Source of the DNA: Marinomonas hwangdonensis
Lineage (GTDB): Bacteria; Pseudomonadota; Gammaproteobacteria; Pseudomonadales; Marinomonadaceae
Assembly (NCBI RefSeq): GCF_003721245.1
Contig: NZ_RIZG01000011.1
Location: 1-64,000, forward strand
Reading direction: 5' to 3'
Length of the DNA stretch: 64,000 bases
The notes beneath the pieces were generated by a model. That model searched no databases. It was not told the DNA's origin and saw only the letters and a list, made by a program, of their open reading frames with translations. Position numbers and translations under genes: made by a program. Every line of letters starts with the position of its first letter. Position 1 is the stretch's first letter. Shown piece by piece: positions 39,094-48,095 of this stretch.

Positions 39094-39794
39094 ATAAAAT
39101 TCCTCTTTAAATAGTCAAAGTAAGCTTTTTGGTTTTCGCTTGGGGTAAAAACATTACTCAGAATTACAAATAATAGCTTACATATATCTGATAAATTAAT
39201 TAAATCAAATGAGTTCCAATCAGTATCTGTATGTTCATTTATTATTTGTAAATGAACTTTATTTCTTAAAGTTCTTAATGCTTCGAGTTTTTCATAAATA
39301 ATTGGTTCATATCCAAAAATCTTTTTAGCTTTTGCACTTTTTATCATTGCGTCAAAGGTCATATGCTTCAATTTTGGACTATCTAATTTTTCATATAAGA
39401 TCGTATCAATCTTTACTTGGACGCCACCGACTTTTTTAGAGTTACCTTTAAACTTGGTTTTCTCTTTCCACTCAGTGGTTGAATGTGCATTATTTACAAT
39501 AAGCATAAAATGTAAAACCGATTCGACAATACCAGCACCTACAAGAACAATTGTTTTTATCGTCTGAGTTTGCAGCACAGAACTTAACTTAAGATCCTGT
39601 AACACTCTGTCTTGGAACTCAATATATTGCAGATTGTATGCAAGGTTTTTCTTTAAAGCATAACAATGTTCATAACCTCGACCAGAATAAATAGCATTCC
39701 CTAACAAACCCTCAAGTTGAGCAATAGGCCTTGGATACCAATTGCCATCTTCATTTTTCCTAATTAACCCTGCCATTACTGATACCTTACTCAA
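39084..39794 (-). CDS. Hypothetical protein with HEPN-like motif
   Basis: Not recognised as a named family. The 236-residue protein is AT-rich in its DNA and largely helical. The C-terminal half contains KLEALRTLRNKVHLQIINE; the LRNKVH core resembles the R-N-x-x-H type motif of HEPN or DUF4145-like proteins, though the spacing is one short of R-x4-H. A hydrophobic stretch IKTIVLVGAGIVESVLHFMLIV lies near 80-100. It stands alone between two terminators, suggesting an acquired cassette. Confidence 0.6.
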   Translation of the reverse strand: MSKVSVMAGLIRKNEDGNWYPRPIAQLEGLLGNAIYSGRGYEHCYALKKNLAYNLQYIEFQDRVLQDLKLSSVLQTQTIKTIVLVGAGIVESVLHFMLIVNNAHSTTEWKEKTKFKGNSKKVGGVQVKIDTILYEKLDSPKLKHMTFDAMIKSAKAKKIFGYEPIIYEKLEALRTLRNKVHLQIINEHTDTDWNSFDLINLSDICKLLFVILSNVFTPSENQKAYFDYLKRNFINE

Positions 39795-39830
39795 ACTGCC
39801 ATGCAGTCAAAACAATATCCAGATACACAC

Positions 39831-39859
39831 AAAAAAGCCAACACGAAGTTGGCTTTTTT
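39831..39859. terminator. Intrinsic terminator (bidirectional)
   Basis: A-tract, GCCAAC-ACGAA-GTTGGC, T-tract. It lies upstream of the HEPN-like gene and 190 bases beyond the pgpA stop, so it isolates the cassette from the thiL-pgpA transcript. Confidence 0.88.
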
Positions 39860-40051
39860 GTGCTGCACATGGAAACAAGAATCCCCCCGCAGCCAATAAC
39901 CAGAAGTCATGGGCGAATAACATTCCGACGAGGGAGGCGGTAGTTTCGAGGAAAAATGTTATTCGGTCGATGGCAACAAGGCAGTTCAAGTAACATAAAC
40001 AACCTCATCCTAACCTTACCCTTGGAAGACAAAAGGGGAAGGAATTAAGCG

Positions 40052-40534
40052 CTATAAAACGAAGGTAACCAAAGCTTGTAGGACAACAAAAGACATAATG
40101 CCAGCGAGAATATCGTCTAGCATGATGCCGAAGCCACCGTGTACATGTTTGTCTATCCAAGAAATCGGCCAAGGTTTCAGAATATCGAATAGGCGAAACA
40201 GTACAAAGCCAAGCACGATGTAAAACCAACCCGCCGGTGCGAGCCACATGGTGATCCAGAAACCGACAAATTCGTCCCAGACAATGCCAGAATGGTCATG
40301 AACGCCTAGGTCTTTGGAGGTTTTTCCGCACAGATAAATCCCCACCAGTGACGTCACCACCAGCATAATGAGGTAATGAGTGCTGCTGAGGTCCTGCAAC
40401 AACCACACAAAGATGGGCACGGCCGCAAGAGTGCCAAAGGTGCCTGGGGCTTTCGGCGCGGCGCCAGAACCAAGACCAAATGCTAAAAAATGTATCGGGT
40501 TGCGCCATACCGACGCAGGGGCAGAATTCGCCAT
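40052..40534 (-). CDS. pgpA: Phosphatidylglycerophosphatase A
   Basis: PgpA removes the phosphate from phosphatidylglycerophosphate to give phosphatidylglycerol in the inner membrane. The 160-residue protein has GSGAAPKAPGTFGTLAA at the N-terminus, the catalytic-site VWDEFVGFWITMW, and the C-terminal FDILKPWPISWIDKHVHGGFGIMLDD. It follows thiL by 64 bases, the conserved thiL-pgpA order. Confidence 0.95.
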   Translation of the reverse strand: MANSAPASVWRNPIHFLAFGLGSGAAPKAPGTFGTLAAVPIFVWLLQDLSSTHYLIMLVVTSLVGIYLCGKTSKDLGVHDHSGIVWDEFVGFWITMWLAPAGWFYIVLGFVLFRLFDILKPWPISWIDKHVHGGFGIMLDDILAGIMSFVVLQALVTFVL

Positions 40535-40598
40535 AAAACCATTACCTATTGATTAAGTTACACACTAAAAATTCAGTATCAAACATTAAAAAATGCCA

Positions 40599-41549
40599 CT
40601 AAAAATGCTGAAAGCCAGTAATCTCACCGTCGTAGCCTTGCAGATTAAAGCCGTCGCTAACAATTTCGCCTATTTTGGTACAAGGCAGACTGAGGGTTTG
40701 CGTGATTAAAGCAATCTCAGCCGCCTGCTCTTTCGGTGCGGTAAAACACAATTCATAATCGTCGCCACCGGTTAACGCCAACGCCACGGCAGACTCTGGC
40801 TGCCACTGCTTCAATTGCGCAGAAATAGGTAGACTAGTGGTATCAATGTTTGCCCCAACGCCAGAAGCTTTAAGTATATGCTGAAGATCCTGAGCCAAGC
40901 CATCGGAAATATCCATCATGGCATGGACAACTCGTTTGAGTGCCATACCACCAATTAATCGAGGTTGAGGACGCCAAAAGCGCTCATAAAAATAATCAAA
41001 GCGTTCACTAGACACCTGTAGCTCGCCGGTCACAATGGGCACCGCCGCCGCGGCATCACCCAGTAATCCGGTGACATAAATATCATCGCCCACTTTCGCA
41101 CGGGAGCGCAAAGGCGCTTGCTCTGGTTCCACATAACCATGCACCTGCAACGTAATCGTCAGTGGTCCTTTGGTGGTATCGCCACCCACTAACGCCAAAC
41201 CAATTGGCTCAGCCAGTTCCGCCATGCCTTGGGCCAAACCGGCTAACCATTGCGGATCGGACTCAGGGATGGTTAATCCCAAGGTAAAAAACGCGGGTTT
41301 TGCGCCCATCGCCGCCAAATCACTCACACAACTGGCTACCGCGCGATAACCTATGTCAACAGGGTCTGCATCAAACGGAAAATGCCGCCCTTCCACCAAA
41401 GTATCCATGGAAAACACCAAGCTCTGACCTTGTGGCACCATCACTTGAGCGCAATCGTCCCCAATGCCCAACAAAAGATCCCCACGCCCCTGCGTACTGG
41501 CCATGACAGACGCTTGGAAAATATGTTGTATCAACTCGAATTCTTTCAA
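40599..41549 (-). CDS. thiL: Thiamine-monophosphate kinase
   Basis: ThiL phosphorylates thiamine monophosphate to the active diphosphate. The 316-residue protein of the AIRS/PurM fold shows GIGDDCAQV, VASCVSDLAAMGAKP, LVGGDTTKGPLT and the C-terminal ALTGGDDYELCFT. It is normally next to nusB; here nusB lies 6.5 kb away. Confidence 0.96.
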   Translation of the reverse strand: MKEFELIQHIFQASVMASTQGRGDLLLGIGDDCAQVMVPQGQSLVFSMDTLVEGRHFPFDADPVDIGYRAVASCVSDLAAMGAKPAFFTLGLTIPESDPQWLAGLAQGMAELAEPIGLALVGGDTTKGPLTITLQVHGYVEPEQAPLRSRAKVGDDIYVTGLLGDAAAAVPIVTGELQVSSERFDYFYERFWRPQPRLIGGMALKRVVHAMMDISDGLAQDLQHILKASGVGANIDTTSLPISAQLKQWQPESAVALALTGGDDYELCFTAPKEQAAEIALITQTLSLPCTKIGEIVSDGFNLQGYDGEITGFQHF

Positions 41550-41623
41550 CCGATGATCCTTTTTCCTGCATTAAAAGGGTTATAACAATGAGGATACCGC
41601 ATTGTTAACCCGATGTCAGAAGC

Positions 41624-41660
41624 AAAAAGGGCGGATTGCTTAGCACAATCTGCCCTTTTT
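41624..41660. terminator. Intrinsic terminator between DUF6172 gene and thiL
   Basis: AAAAAGGGC-G-GATTG and CAATC-T-GCCCTTTTT form a long hairpin with one mismatch, with A- and T-tracts at the ends. It lies 42 bases after the DUF6172 stop (minus strand). Confidence 0.88.
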
Positions 41661-41701
41661 GAATGTCTTGTTACCGCTTCTTATTACCGAAATGGAAAGC
41701 G

Positions 41702-41995
41702 TTAGTCTTCTGTACGCTTAGCACGCATCTTAGGCGTTGGGATCACTTCTAGGTAAAACGATTTCCAATGCTGGCTTTGCGCCGAGCTAATGTTGGTGTT
41801 GATGTCGCCTTCATGAATGGATCTGGCTTTGTCTGCGGTTTGACCGAACTTGCAATTAAATCCCCAAAAATCCATGCCTTCTGGCAAAGCTTTTTTGCGC
41901 TCCGCTTTGATGTATTGCTTCACTTCGTTTTTCGCCGCTTCGATAATGCGCTGGTATGAAAGTTTGGGGTGGGATAGAGCAAACGTCTTTTTCAT
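41702..41995 (-). CDS. DUF6172 family protein
   Basis: A short basic protein of 97 residues matching the DUF6172 family: MKKTFALSHPKLSYQRIIEAAKNEVKQYIK, the ERKKALPEGMDFWGFNCKFG core, and a C-terminal TPKMRAKR. The function of the family is unknown. It stands alone, with a terminator downstream. Confidence 0.75.
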   Translation of the reverse strand: MKKTFALSHPKLSYQRIIEAAKNEVKQYIKAERKKALPEGMDFWGFNCKFGQTADKARSIHEGDINTNISSAQSQHWKSFYLEVIPTPKMRAKRTED

Positions 41996-42088
41996 TATGA
42001 TCCTAAAAATATTGGGTAAGACAGCATAACCACCGCCTTAGTACCCGCCTATGATAGCGGGTTGTAAGCCAATCAGCCACCGATATGC

Positions 42089-43552
42089 TCAGCGCCGTTG
42101 CAAACAACGGCCTCTAGGCTCGTCACTTTCATGCAAAACAATATCGGAATGCAAAAACTGCGCGGCCAGCGCTGAGCCTTCTACCTTTGGCGCGCTACGA
42201 GCCAGCATTTCGCTTTCAAAATCGTTTAACACCTGTTGGCGAATCCCCACTTCCCGCCAGTTCGATGAAGGTCGGCAACCTATCATGATACTGCGAGCCA
42301 ATGCCAATGCGTCCAGTAAAGCCTGATTCGCGCCCTGCCCTTTAAACGGACTCATCGGATGCGCTGCATCACCAATCAAAGTGACGCCTTGCCCATGGGC
42401 TAGCTGGCTTGGATCAAGCAAGGCGCGATCGTATACCGGATAACCCGAAACCAGAGCCTCAGATGTGGCCGCCAAAATTTGCGGAACAGGACTGTGCCAT
42501 TGAGTGCGTCGGCAAGCCTCGGCTTTTAACGCTTGAGCGCCTTGACGACTCAATGCCTGAGCATCACTCTCTTGCATTGGAAAACTTAATTGCCACATCA
42601 CGGCGTCGGACGAATAAGGCATGATATAAATTCTTTCTGTACCATTGGCGGTCTGAAACACGGTAGCAGAATCGAGCAAAGGACTGTCTAGATCATCCAG
42701 TTGGGCCAGCGGACAGATCCCCAAAATCACCATGCAACCCAAATAACGTAACGGCGTCGTATCTTCATCGATGAGCCACTGGCGTACCTTACTGCGAATA
42801 CCATCGGCTCCGACCACAAGATCCGCATGGGCGGATACGACCTCACCGTCCACTAAGAAGCTCAAGGCTGAGCCATCTTTCGTCGAAGCGATATCCACCA
42901 GCTGATGCCCCCATTGGACTCTACCTTGTTCACCAAGCTGTTCCAATAATGACAAGCGTAATGACTGCCGCGCAACGTGTATATTGGTGCGTCGCAACGA
43001 GACATCCGCACCGGGCGGACGCCATTTTCGCATACCCCATTCTCCCACCACTTTGCCCTCTGTGGTGTGAACCAGATGGCGTGTCGAGACAATGCCGTCT
43101 TTTAGCGAAAACAAGCCCAAGCCTTCAATCGCTTTGCTGGCTTGCTGCAAGGTCAGCCCATAGCCTTGTGAGCGTGCATTAAACCCAGAGTCTCGCTCGT
43201 AAAGCGTGAAAGGAATACCACGATGCAAACAGGCTACGGCCAACGCTACCCCACCAATACCGCCACCGATAATAGCAATATGTGGGTAGTTGTCATGATC
43301 TGGCAAAGGAGGACAAGATGCTGGAACCAATCCGGATCCAGCGCAAGTGACACAGTCGTCCAGATGCCCTTTAGGCCGCACGGGAGCAGGCCCTACACCT
43401 TTTAAGCGCTCAAATTCATCCAGCGCCCGCTGATAACTCAAACGTACCTTCTTGCGTAATCGACGGCTTTTTTGCCCTCGCCCCTGACAATCCAGACACA
43501 CAGTCCAACTCGTTTTCTCACCTTGCAATGTCTTACTTCCTCTTGGCGACAA
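42089..43552 (-). CDS. FAD-dependent monooxygenase with N-terminal Cys4 zinc-finger-like head
   Basis: The C-terminal 400 residues are a class A flavin monooxygenase (PHBH/UbiH type). It has the Rossmann motif IIGGGIGGVAL (94-104), the DG motif DLVVGADGIRSKVR, and the GDAAHPMSPFKGQGANQAL FAD-ribityl motif. The first 80 residues add two CxxCxGxG motifs, CLDCQGRG (19-26) and CVTCAGSG (67-74), separated by a basic helical stretch. This resembles half of a DnaJ zinc finger. Substrate is unknown; the head may bind zinc and a partner. It may be the product of fusion. No partner gene is adjacent. Confidence 0.82.
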   Translation of the reverse strand: MSPRGSKTLQGEKTSWTVCLDCQGRGQKSRRLRKKVRLSYQRALDEFERLKGVGPAPVRPKGHLDDCVTCAGSGLVPASCPPLPDHDNYPHIAIIGGGIGGVALAVACLHRGIPFTLYERDSGFNARSQGYGLTLQQASKAIEGLGLFSLKDGIVSTRHLVHTTEGKVVGEWGMRKWRPPGADVSLRRTNIHVARQSLRLSLLEQLGEQGRVQWGHQLVDIASTKDGSALSFLVDGEVVSAHADLVVGADGIRSKVRQWLIDEDTTPLRYLGCMVILGICPLAQLDDLDSPLLDSATVFQTANGTERIYIMPYSSDAVMWQLSFPMQESDAQALSRQGAQALKAEACRRTQWHSPVPQILAATSEALVSGYPVYDRALLDPSQLAHGQGVTLIGDAAHPMSPFKGQGANQALLDALALARSIMIGCRPSSNWREVGIRQQVLNDFESEMLARSAPKVEGSALAAQFLHSDIVLHESDEPRGRCLQRR

Positions 43553-43681
43553 GCCCGCTACCCCAGCTTGCCGTCCTGCTCAAAAAAATCACTTAAATTA
43601 CCGCCCTATTCATCCCAGAAAAACACGGCCTATTGGTGAGTGTGTTATGCCCGAAACGATGCCGGTTTTACATCAAATCAA

Positions 43682-44752
43682 CTATTCCACTTTTTCCACT
43701 TCAATTCCCAGTGCCTTGGCTCGCTCCATCCACATTTTCCGTGCTAATACACGCATATTTTCAACATGGTCCATTTCATCCATAATCTCTACTCCAAGTA
43801 AAGTTTCCACCAAATCTTCAAGCGTCACAATACCTTTTGCTCTGCCATATTCATCAACAATAAGCGCGATGTGCTGACGCTCCTTTAAGAAACTGTCCAA
43901 CAACATGGGTAAAGATACCTTCTCTGGAACGACCATAATGTCACGTTTCAAAGACCTAAGAGTATCACTGTGTCGATTGGAGGCTTTACTCAACAATATG
44001 TCATCTCTTAATACAAAGCCGGTAATTTCATCAAATCCCGATTTGTAAATTGGCATACGTGAAAAAGGCTTACTTTTAATAAGTTCAAAGACTTCTGACA
44101 CCGTTTTGTCTTCCGACAAGGCAAATGCAACACTTCGAGGCGTCATTACATCAACGGCTTTTACCGAACCATAGCGAAATAGGTTACCAATAATTCGTGA
44201 CTCACTGTCTTGAATATGCCCTCCCTCTTTTCCAAGTTCTGCCATCGCAATAAATTCATCTCGACTAAAATGATGGATTTCTTTGCCATGCGATATTAAC
44301 TTTGTCAGCCTTTCCGACACCCACACAATAGGGTATAAAATAATGATAAGCCCTTGTACAAAATGCATCATTGGAATGACGAGTTTTGACCAATAAAGTG
44401 CGCCAATCGTTTTTGGTACAATTTCCGATAAAAACAAAATGGCCATCGTCATAGCCGCTGAAAATACGCCAAACCAAGCGCTTCCAAAGACGGCTGTCGC
44501 TTTTGCCCCAGCGCCAATGGCACCCGCTGTATGCGCTATGGTATTTAGCGTTAAAATAGCGGCAAGTGATTGATCGATATTGTCTTGTTTTAGCCGTTTT
44601 AAACGAACAGCATAACTTGGCCGTTTTTCTTTTTGTCCTTCGATATAAGATGGCGTAATACTTAATAACACCGCCTCCGCTATCGAGCAGAGAAACGAAA
44701 AACCAATTGCAGAAACTATATAGACGATTAACAGAACAGCGTCTGAGTTCAT
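43682..44752 (-). CDS. CNNM/CorC-family protein (DUF21 plus CBS pair)
   Basis: An inner-membrane protein of 356 residues. The N-terminal DUF21 (CNNM) transmembrane domain has about four spans (for example IAEAVLLSITPSYIEGQ, ATAVFGSAWFGVFSAAMTMAILFLSEIVPKTIGAL). It is followed by two CBS domains (VMTPRSVAFALSEDKTVSEVFE; IALIVDEYGRAKGIVTLEDLVETLLG). Family members are implicated in magnesium or sodium handling and are often annotated as hemolysins. The C-terminal CorC_HlyC domain of the longer paralogs is missing. Confidence 0.9.
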   Translation of the reverse strand: MNSDAVLLIVYIVSAIGFSFLCSIAEAVLLSITPSYIEGQKEKRPSYAVRLKRLKQDNIDQSLAAILTLNTIAHTAGAIGAGAKATAVFGSAWFGVFSAAMTMAILFLSEIVPKTIGALYWSKLVIPMMHFVQGLIIILYPIVWVSERLTKLISHGKEIHHFSRDEFIAMAELGKEGGHIQDSESRIIGNLFRYGSVKAVDVMTPRSVAFALSEDKTVSEVFELIKSKPFSRMPIYKSGFDEITGFVLRDDILLSKASNRHSDTLRSLKRDIMVVPEKVSLPMLLDSFLKERQHIALIVDEYGRAKGIVTLEDLVETLLGVEIMDEMDHVENMRVLARKMWMERAKALGIEVEKVE

Positions 44753-44916
44753 TTTCTATCCTTGTACTCACGTTAAAAAAATAACACTAAACTTATCAGG
44801 TTAGTCTGTAAGTGAAATACAAAGTTCCGTTATTGTCATAAGGTGGAAACATAAATTCGTGATTTGGATTAGCGCTAATTTTTAACAATGCCTTAAATTG
44901 CCATTTTCAATCGATA

Positions 44917-44966
44917 GAAAAAACCACCAATAGACAAACCGAAATCGCTTGCTGTCTATTGGTGAC
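44917..44966 (-). terminator. Intrinsic terminator of the ABC importer operon
   Basis: Perfect 12-bp arms CACCAATAGACA (44925-44936) and TGTCTATTGGTG (44953-44964). On the minus strand the hairpin is followed by GTTTTTTC, just after the permease stop at 44973. Confidence 0.85.
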
Positions 44967-44972
44967 ACTTTA

Positions 44973-45758
44973 TCATATTGCGGTGTTATTCACGCCTCTA
45001 TTAGCCCAACGGGTGAAACGCTTTTCTGTCCAAGCAAACAATTCATACATAACCACCCCCATTATGCCAATGACAATAAGACCAGCAAACACCAATGCCA
45101 TGTCCATTGACGAGCTGGCGGCCATCATCAAATAGCCAATGCCCATGTTAGAAGCAACGGTTTCGGATATAACCGAACCAACGAACGCCAGCGTAATGGC
45201 AACTTTGAGTGACGCAAAGAAATAGGGCAAGGCTCGCGGCAAACCAACTTTACGAAGAATATCTAGCTTGGAGGCGCCAAGCGAACGCAACACATCTTCC
45301 AGCTCTGGCTCTAGGGTTGCCAAGCCCGTTGCCACATTCACTAACACAGGAAAAAACGAAATAAGAAAGGCCGTCAATATGGCAGGCACCGTTCCGATAC
45401 CAAACCACACCACTAACACAGGGACAAATGCCACTTTGGGAATACTATTAAATCCCACTAAAAGCGGATAAAATGCCTTATAGACAATAGGATAGGTCCC
45501 GACCGCCACGCCCAGAACAACACCCACCACTACGGCGATGGCAAACCCCACCAAGGTGGTAAAAAACGTCTGCCAAGCGTGCATCATAATGGGTTGCCAA
45601 CGATCGACGCCCGATGCCCACACTGACGACGGTGCTGGAAACAAATACTCAGGCACGTTAAAGCCCACACAAATCATTTCCCACACCAACAACAAGAACA
45701 CAATAAGCATCCAACTGGCATGCTTAATTAAAAATTTTCTGCGATTAAAAACCATCAT
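44973..45758 (-). CDS. ABC transporter permease (nitrate/sulfonate/thiamine-precursor type)
   Basis: A 261-residue permease of the SsuC/TauC/ThiX class with about six spans. The coupling loop is DVLRSLGASKLDILRKVGLPRALPYFFASLKVA, and the C-terminal region VGSVISETVASNMGIGYLMMAAS is typical. It is the last gene of a binding protein-ATPase-permease operon, 12 bases after the ATPase gene. Confidence 0.93.
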   Translation of the reverse strand: MMVFNRRKFLIKHASWMLIVFLLLVWEMICVGFNVPEYLFPAPSSVWASGVDRWQPIMMHAWQTFFTTLVGFAIAVVVGVVLGVAVGTYPIVYKAFYPLLVGFNSIPKVAFVPVLVVWFGIGTVPAILTAFLISFFPVLVNVATGLATLEPELEDVLRSLGASKLDILRKVGLPRALPYFFASLKVAITLAFVGSVISETVASNMGIGYLMMAASSSMDMALVFAGLIVIGIMGVVMYELFAWTEKRFTRWANRGVNNTAI

Positions 45759-45770
45759 CTTTCTTGCCTC

Positions 45771-46550
45771 TTAGGATTGACGAATAGAGCCAATATGCTC
45801 ACGCAACACATGCACTTGGGCAGCAAAAGGCTCGGTATAGGTCACCGATAATGGTCGCGGGCGCTCAATATCAATGTCTCGTTTCACCAATATTTGGCCA
45901 GGGCTTTTGCTCATTACGTACACGGTATCGGCTAAAAACACCGCCTCACGTAGATCATGTGTCACTAAAATGACGGTAAAGGGTTGCTCTTGCCACAGCT
46001 CTTGCAACATGCACCACAGCTCTTCCCGTGTGAACGCATCCAGAGCACCAAAAGGCTCGTCCAACATCAACAGCTGTGGTTTGTGAATCAAGGCGCGACA
46101 AATAGAAGCTCGTTGTTGCATGCCTCCTGACAATTCCCATGGGTATTTATGCTCCCAGCCTTTTAATCCAACCCGCTCTAACAAAGCCATCGCCATGGCT
46201 TCAAATTCTTGACGCTTGCGTCTGAGCTGTGAACGATAAGGCTGTACAATTTCTAAGGGCAACATGACATTTTCTAACGTGGTACGCCACGGTAAAAGGT
46301 TCGACGCCTGAAACGCCATGCCAATGCATTTTTGCGGGCCACCAATCTGACGCCCATCAATATAAACATAACCTGAGGTTGGCTCGGTTAACCCTGACAC
46401 CAACTTCATTAGAGTCGATTTGCCACAACCCGAAGGCCCTACGACGGCGATAAATTCGTTCTGCTTAACCGATAAAGAAATGTCTTTAATGGCCAGATCG
46501 CCCCCTTCTTCATAGGCCAAACTGACGTCTTCAAACTCTACAAACACCAT
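45771..46550 (-). CDS. ABC transporter ATP-binding protein
   Basis: A 259-residue ATPase of the SsuB/TauB/ThiZ class. Walker A is GPSGCGKST (about 39-47), the Q-loop GMAFQASNLLPW, signature LSGGMQQR, Walker B LLMLDEPFGALD and the H-loop VILVTHDLREAV. It pairs with the downstream permease. A hairpin with T-run separates it from the binding-protein gene. Confidence 0.95.
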   Translation of the reverse strand: MVFVEFEDVSLAYEEGGDLAIKDISLSVKQNEFIAVVGPSGCGKSTLMKLVSGLTEPTSGYVYIDGRQIGGPQKCIGMAFQASNLLPWRTTLENVMLPLEIVQPYRSQLRRKRQEFEAMAMALLERVGLKGWEHKYPWELSGGMQQRASICRALIHKPQLLMLDEPFGALDAFTREELWCMLQELWQEQPFTVILVTHDLREAVFLADTVYVMSKSPGQILVKRDIDIERPRPLSVTYTEPFAAQVHVLREHIGSIRQS

Positions 46551-46565
46551 AGCAACTCCCCAGCG

Positions 46566-46595
46566 AAAAAAAGCCGTTCGGCCATGCCGAACGGC
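46566..46595 (-). terminator. Intercistronic terminator/attenuator after the binding-protein gene
   Basis: GCCGTTCGGC-CAT-GCCGAACGGC is a perfect 10-bp hairpin. On the minus strand it is followed by seven T, between the binding-protein stop (46601) and the ATPase start (46550). Partial read-through would favour excess binding protein. Confidence 0.85.
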
Positions 46596-46600
46596 GAAGA

Positions 46601-47647
46601 TTAGTTTTGCATCATGCGAGTGCTTTTTTCGGGCAGCATCGCCATATTAAATAAGGACTCTGGGGTGGGCGTACGGCTCAAATTAAACGACGATACGGCT
46701 TCATCAATGGATCGTTTTAACCGCTCCATGGTCACCACGCCCAAACCTTCGGTACGCGTCTCATCGGTAATCACTTGCGCGTCTAACGCTAGTGTTAAAC
46801 GACGCAGTTCTAACGATTCTTTGACCAAAGGGTCGCGCTTAGACACAAATTTCACCGCACTTTCTGGGTCGGCTATGGTTTCAATGAGCGCCTTGTTGAA
46901 GGCTCGATTAAACCCTGCCACGGCCTCTGGGTTTTCTATCAGCATCTTTTGACTGGCAATGATGGCATTCCCGTACAGGGCCACACCATAATCGGCGTAA
47001 GGCATGACCACTATGTCGTCTAACGATACACCGCGGGCTTCTAGGTTTAATAAACTGGTAAAATAAAATCCCGTGATGGCGTCTACTTGTCGACGCGCTA
47101 ACAAGGTTTCACGAATGGCAGGATCAACACTTTGCCAAGTAACCGAGTCCACCGCTAAATCATTGTTCGCTGCAAAAGCAGGCCATGCTTTGCGCCCACC
47201 ATCAAACACAGGCGCGGCCAAGGTTTTACCAACCAAATCAGCAGGCGTATTGATATTGAATTCTTTGAGTGTAAACACCGCGGCAGGCGTTTGGTTATAA
47301 AGCATGTATACCGCTTGCATGCCTGACTCTGGGTTAGCCGCCGCGTATTCTACTAAGGCGCTAAAATCAGCAAAACCCATGTCGTAAGCCCCCGTCGCGA
47401 CGCGAGTTACCGCGCCAGCAGAGCCATTACCCGAGTCAATAGTGACCTCTAAACCTTCTTGTAAAAAATACCCCTTGTCCAAGGCCATTAAAAAAGGCGC
47501 AGACGGCCCTTCAAAACGCCAATCTAACGTGAAATTAATTTTTGTTGTTGAGGCTTGAGCGAACCCTAAACTCGGCAAACTCAGAAGCGCAGCCGCACCA
47601 CAGAGTGCAACCAGTTTTTTGATAGACAGACGTTTTGCAATATTCAT
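46601..47647 (-). CDS. ABC transporter substrate-binding protein (NMT1/ThiY-like)
   Basis: A 348-residue periplasmic protein with a signal peptide (about 30 residues, ending SLGFAQA). The NMT1/THI5-like fold starts at INFTLDWRFEGPSAPFLMALDKGYF, with GSGNGSAGAVTRVATGAYDMGFADFS-type anion-binding loops. The family includes carriers for pyrimidine precursors of thiamine, sulfonates and other small molecules; the substrate cannot be fixed. It is the first gene of the operon. No TPP riboswitch was found upstream, arguing against a thiamine role. Confidence 0.9.
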   Translation of the reverse strand: MNIAKRLSIKKLVALCGAAALLSLPSLGFAQASTTKINFTLDWRFEGPSAPFLMALDKGYFLQEGLEVTIDSGNGSAGAVTRVATGAYDMGFADFSALVEYAAANPESGMQAVYMLYNQTPAAVFTLKEFNINTPADLVGKTLAAPVFDGGRKAWPAFAANNDLAVDSVTWQSVDPAIRETLLARRQVDAITGFYFTSLLNLEARGVSLDDIVVMPYADYGVALYGNAIIASQKMLIENPEAVAGFNRAFNKALIETIADPESAVKFVSKRDPLVKESLELRRLTLALDAQVITDETRTEGLGVVTMERLKRSIDEAVSSFNLSRTPTPESLFNMAMLPEKSTRMMQN

Positions 47648-47752
47648 GGCTTATCCTTATGTCACATTAAACACCCAACAAGGGAACGCCTTATTGGGAA
47701 CCGTAGATGAAAGAACGCAATACTTTTCGTGGCAAAGAGGCGGCCGTTTTAA

Positions 47753-47768
47753 TTGACCGCTCAGTCAA
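47753..47768. promoter_or_regulatory. Palindrome TTGACCGCTCAGTCAA upstream of the ABC operon
   Basis: An inverted repeat TTGAC-N6-GTCAA lies 106 bases upstream of the binding-protein start. It resembles TetR-family operators such as the RutR site TTGACCA-N2-TGGTCAA. The surrounding 47,648-48,015 interval holds no convincing gene. Confidence 0.4.
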
Positions 47769-48015
47769 TCTTTACAAAGCAAAATACACGCCATTAAAAG
47801 AAAGCCATGTGCTAGTAATAGAAAATAGTAACAAGGAGGAGATATCGCATTCGAAACAGCGCCATTTAGAGCCACACACCAGGCTAGGATGCTTTAATTT
47901 AGTGCAGCCATATCACACGAACGTCAGGGACAATCTAGCTAGGATTTGAAGCAAGTCATTAAATGCTGGAACTCGCCAAACACCTCAAGACAAGCATCAG
48001 GAATACAGTAGGCAT

Positions 48016-48053
48016 AAAAAAGCCCCCGTTTTATCGCTGATAAAACGGGGGCT
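48016..48053 (-). terminator. Intrinsic terminator of nusB
   Basis: AGCCCCCGTTTTATC-GC-TGATAAAACGGGGGCT is a long perfect hairpin with an A-tract at 48016-48020, i.e. a T-run on the minus strand, 43 bases after the nusB stop. Confidence 0.92.
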
Positions 48054-48095
48054 ACTTGCTATCTTACGACGGCGTTTTTCGGGCTAACTGCCTGT

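Noticed and set aside
47707-47949. An 80-codon open frame upstream of the ABC operon
   Set aside because: No ribosome site, no motif, and it runs through the regulatory region with the palindrome at 47753; probably chance.
47648-48015. TPP riboswitch upstream of the ThiY-like binding protein
   Set aside because: No CTGAGA-type thi-box was found; the transporter is therefore not assigned to thiamine.
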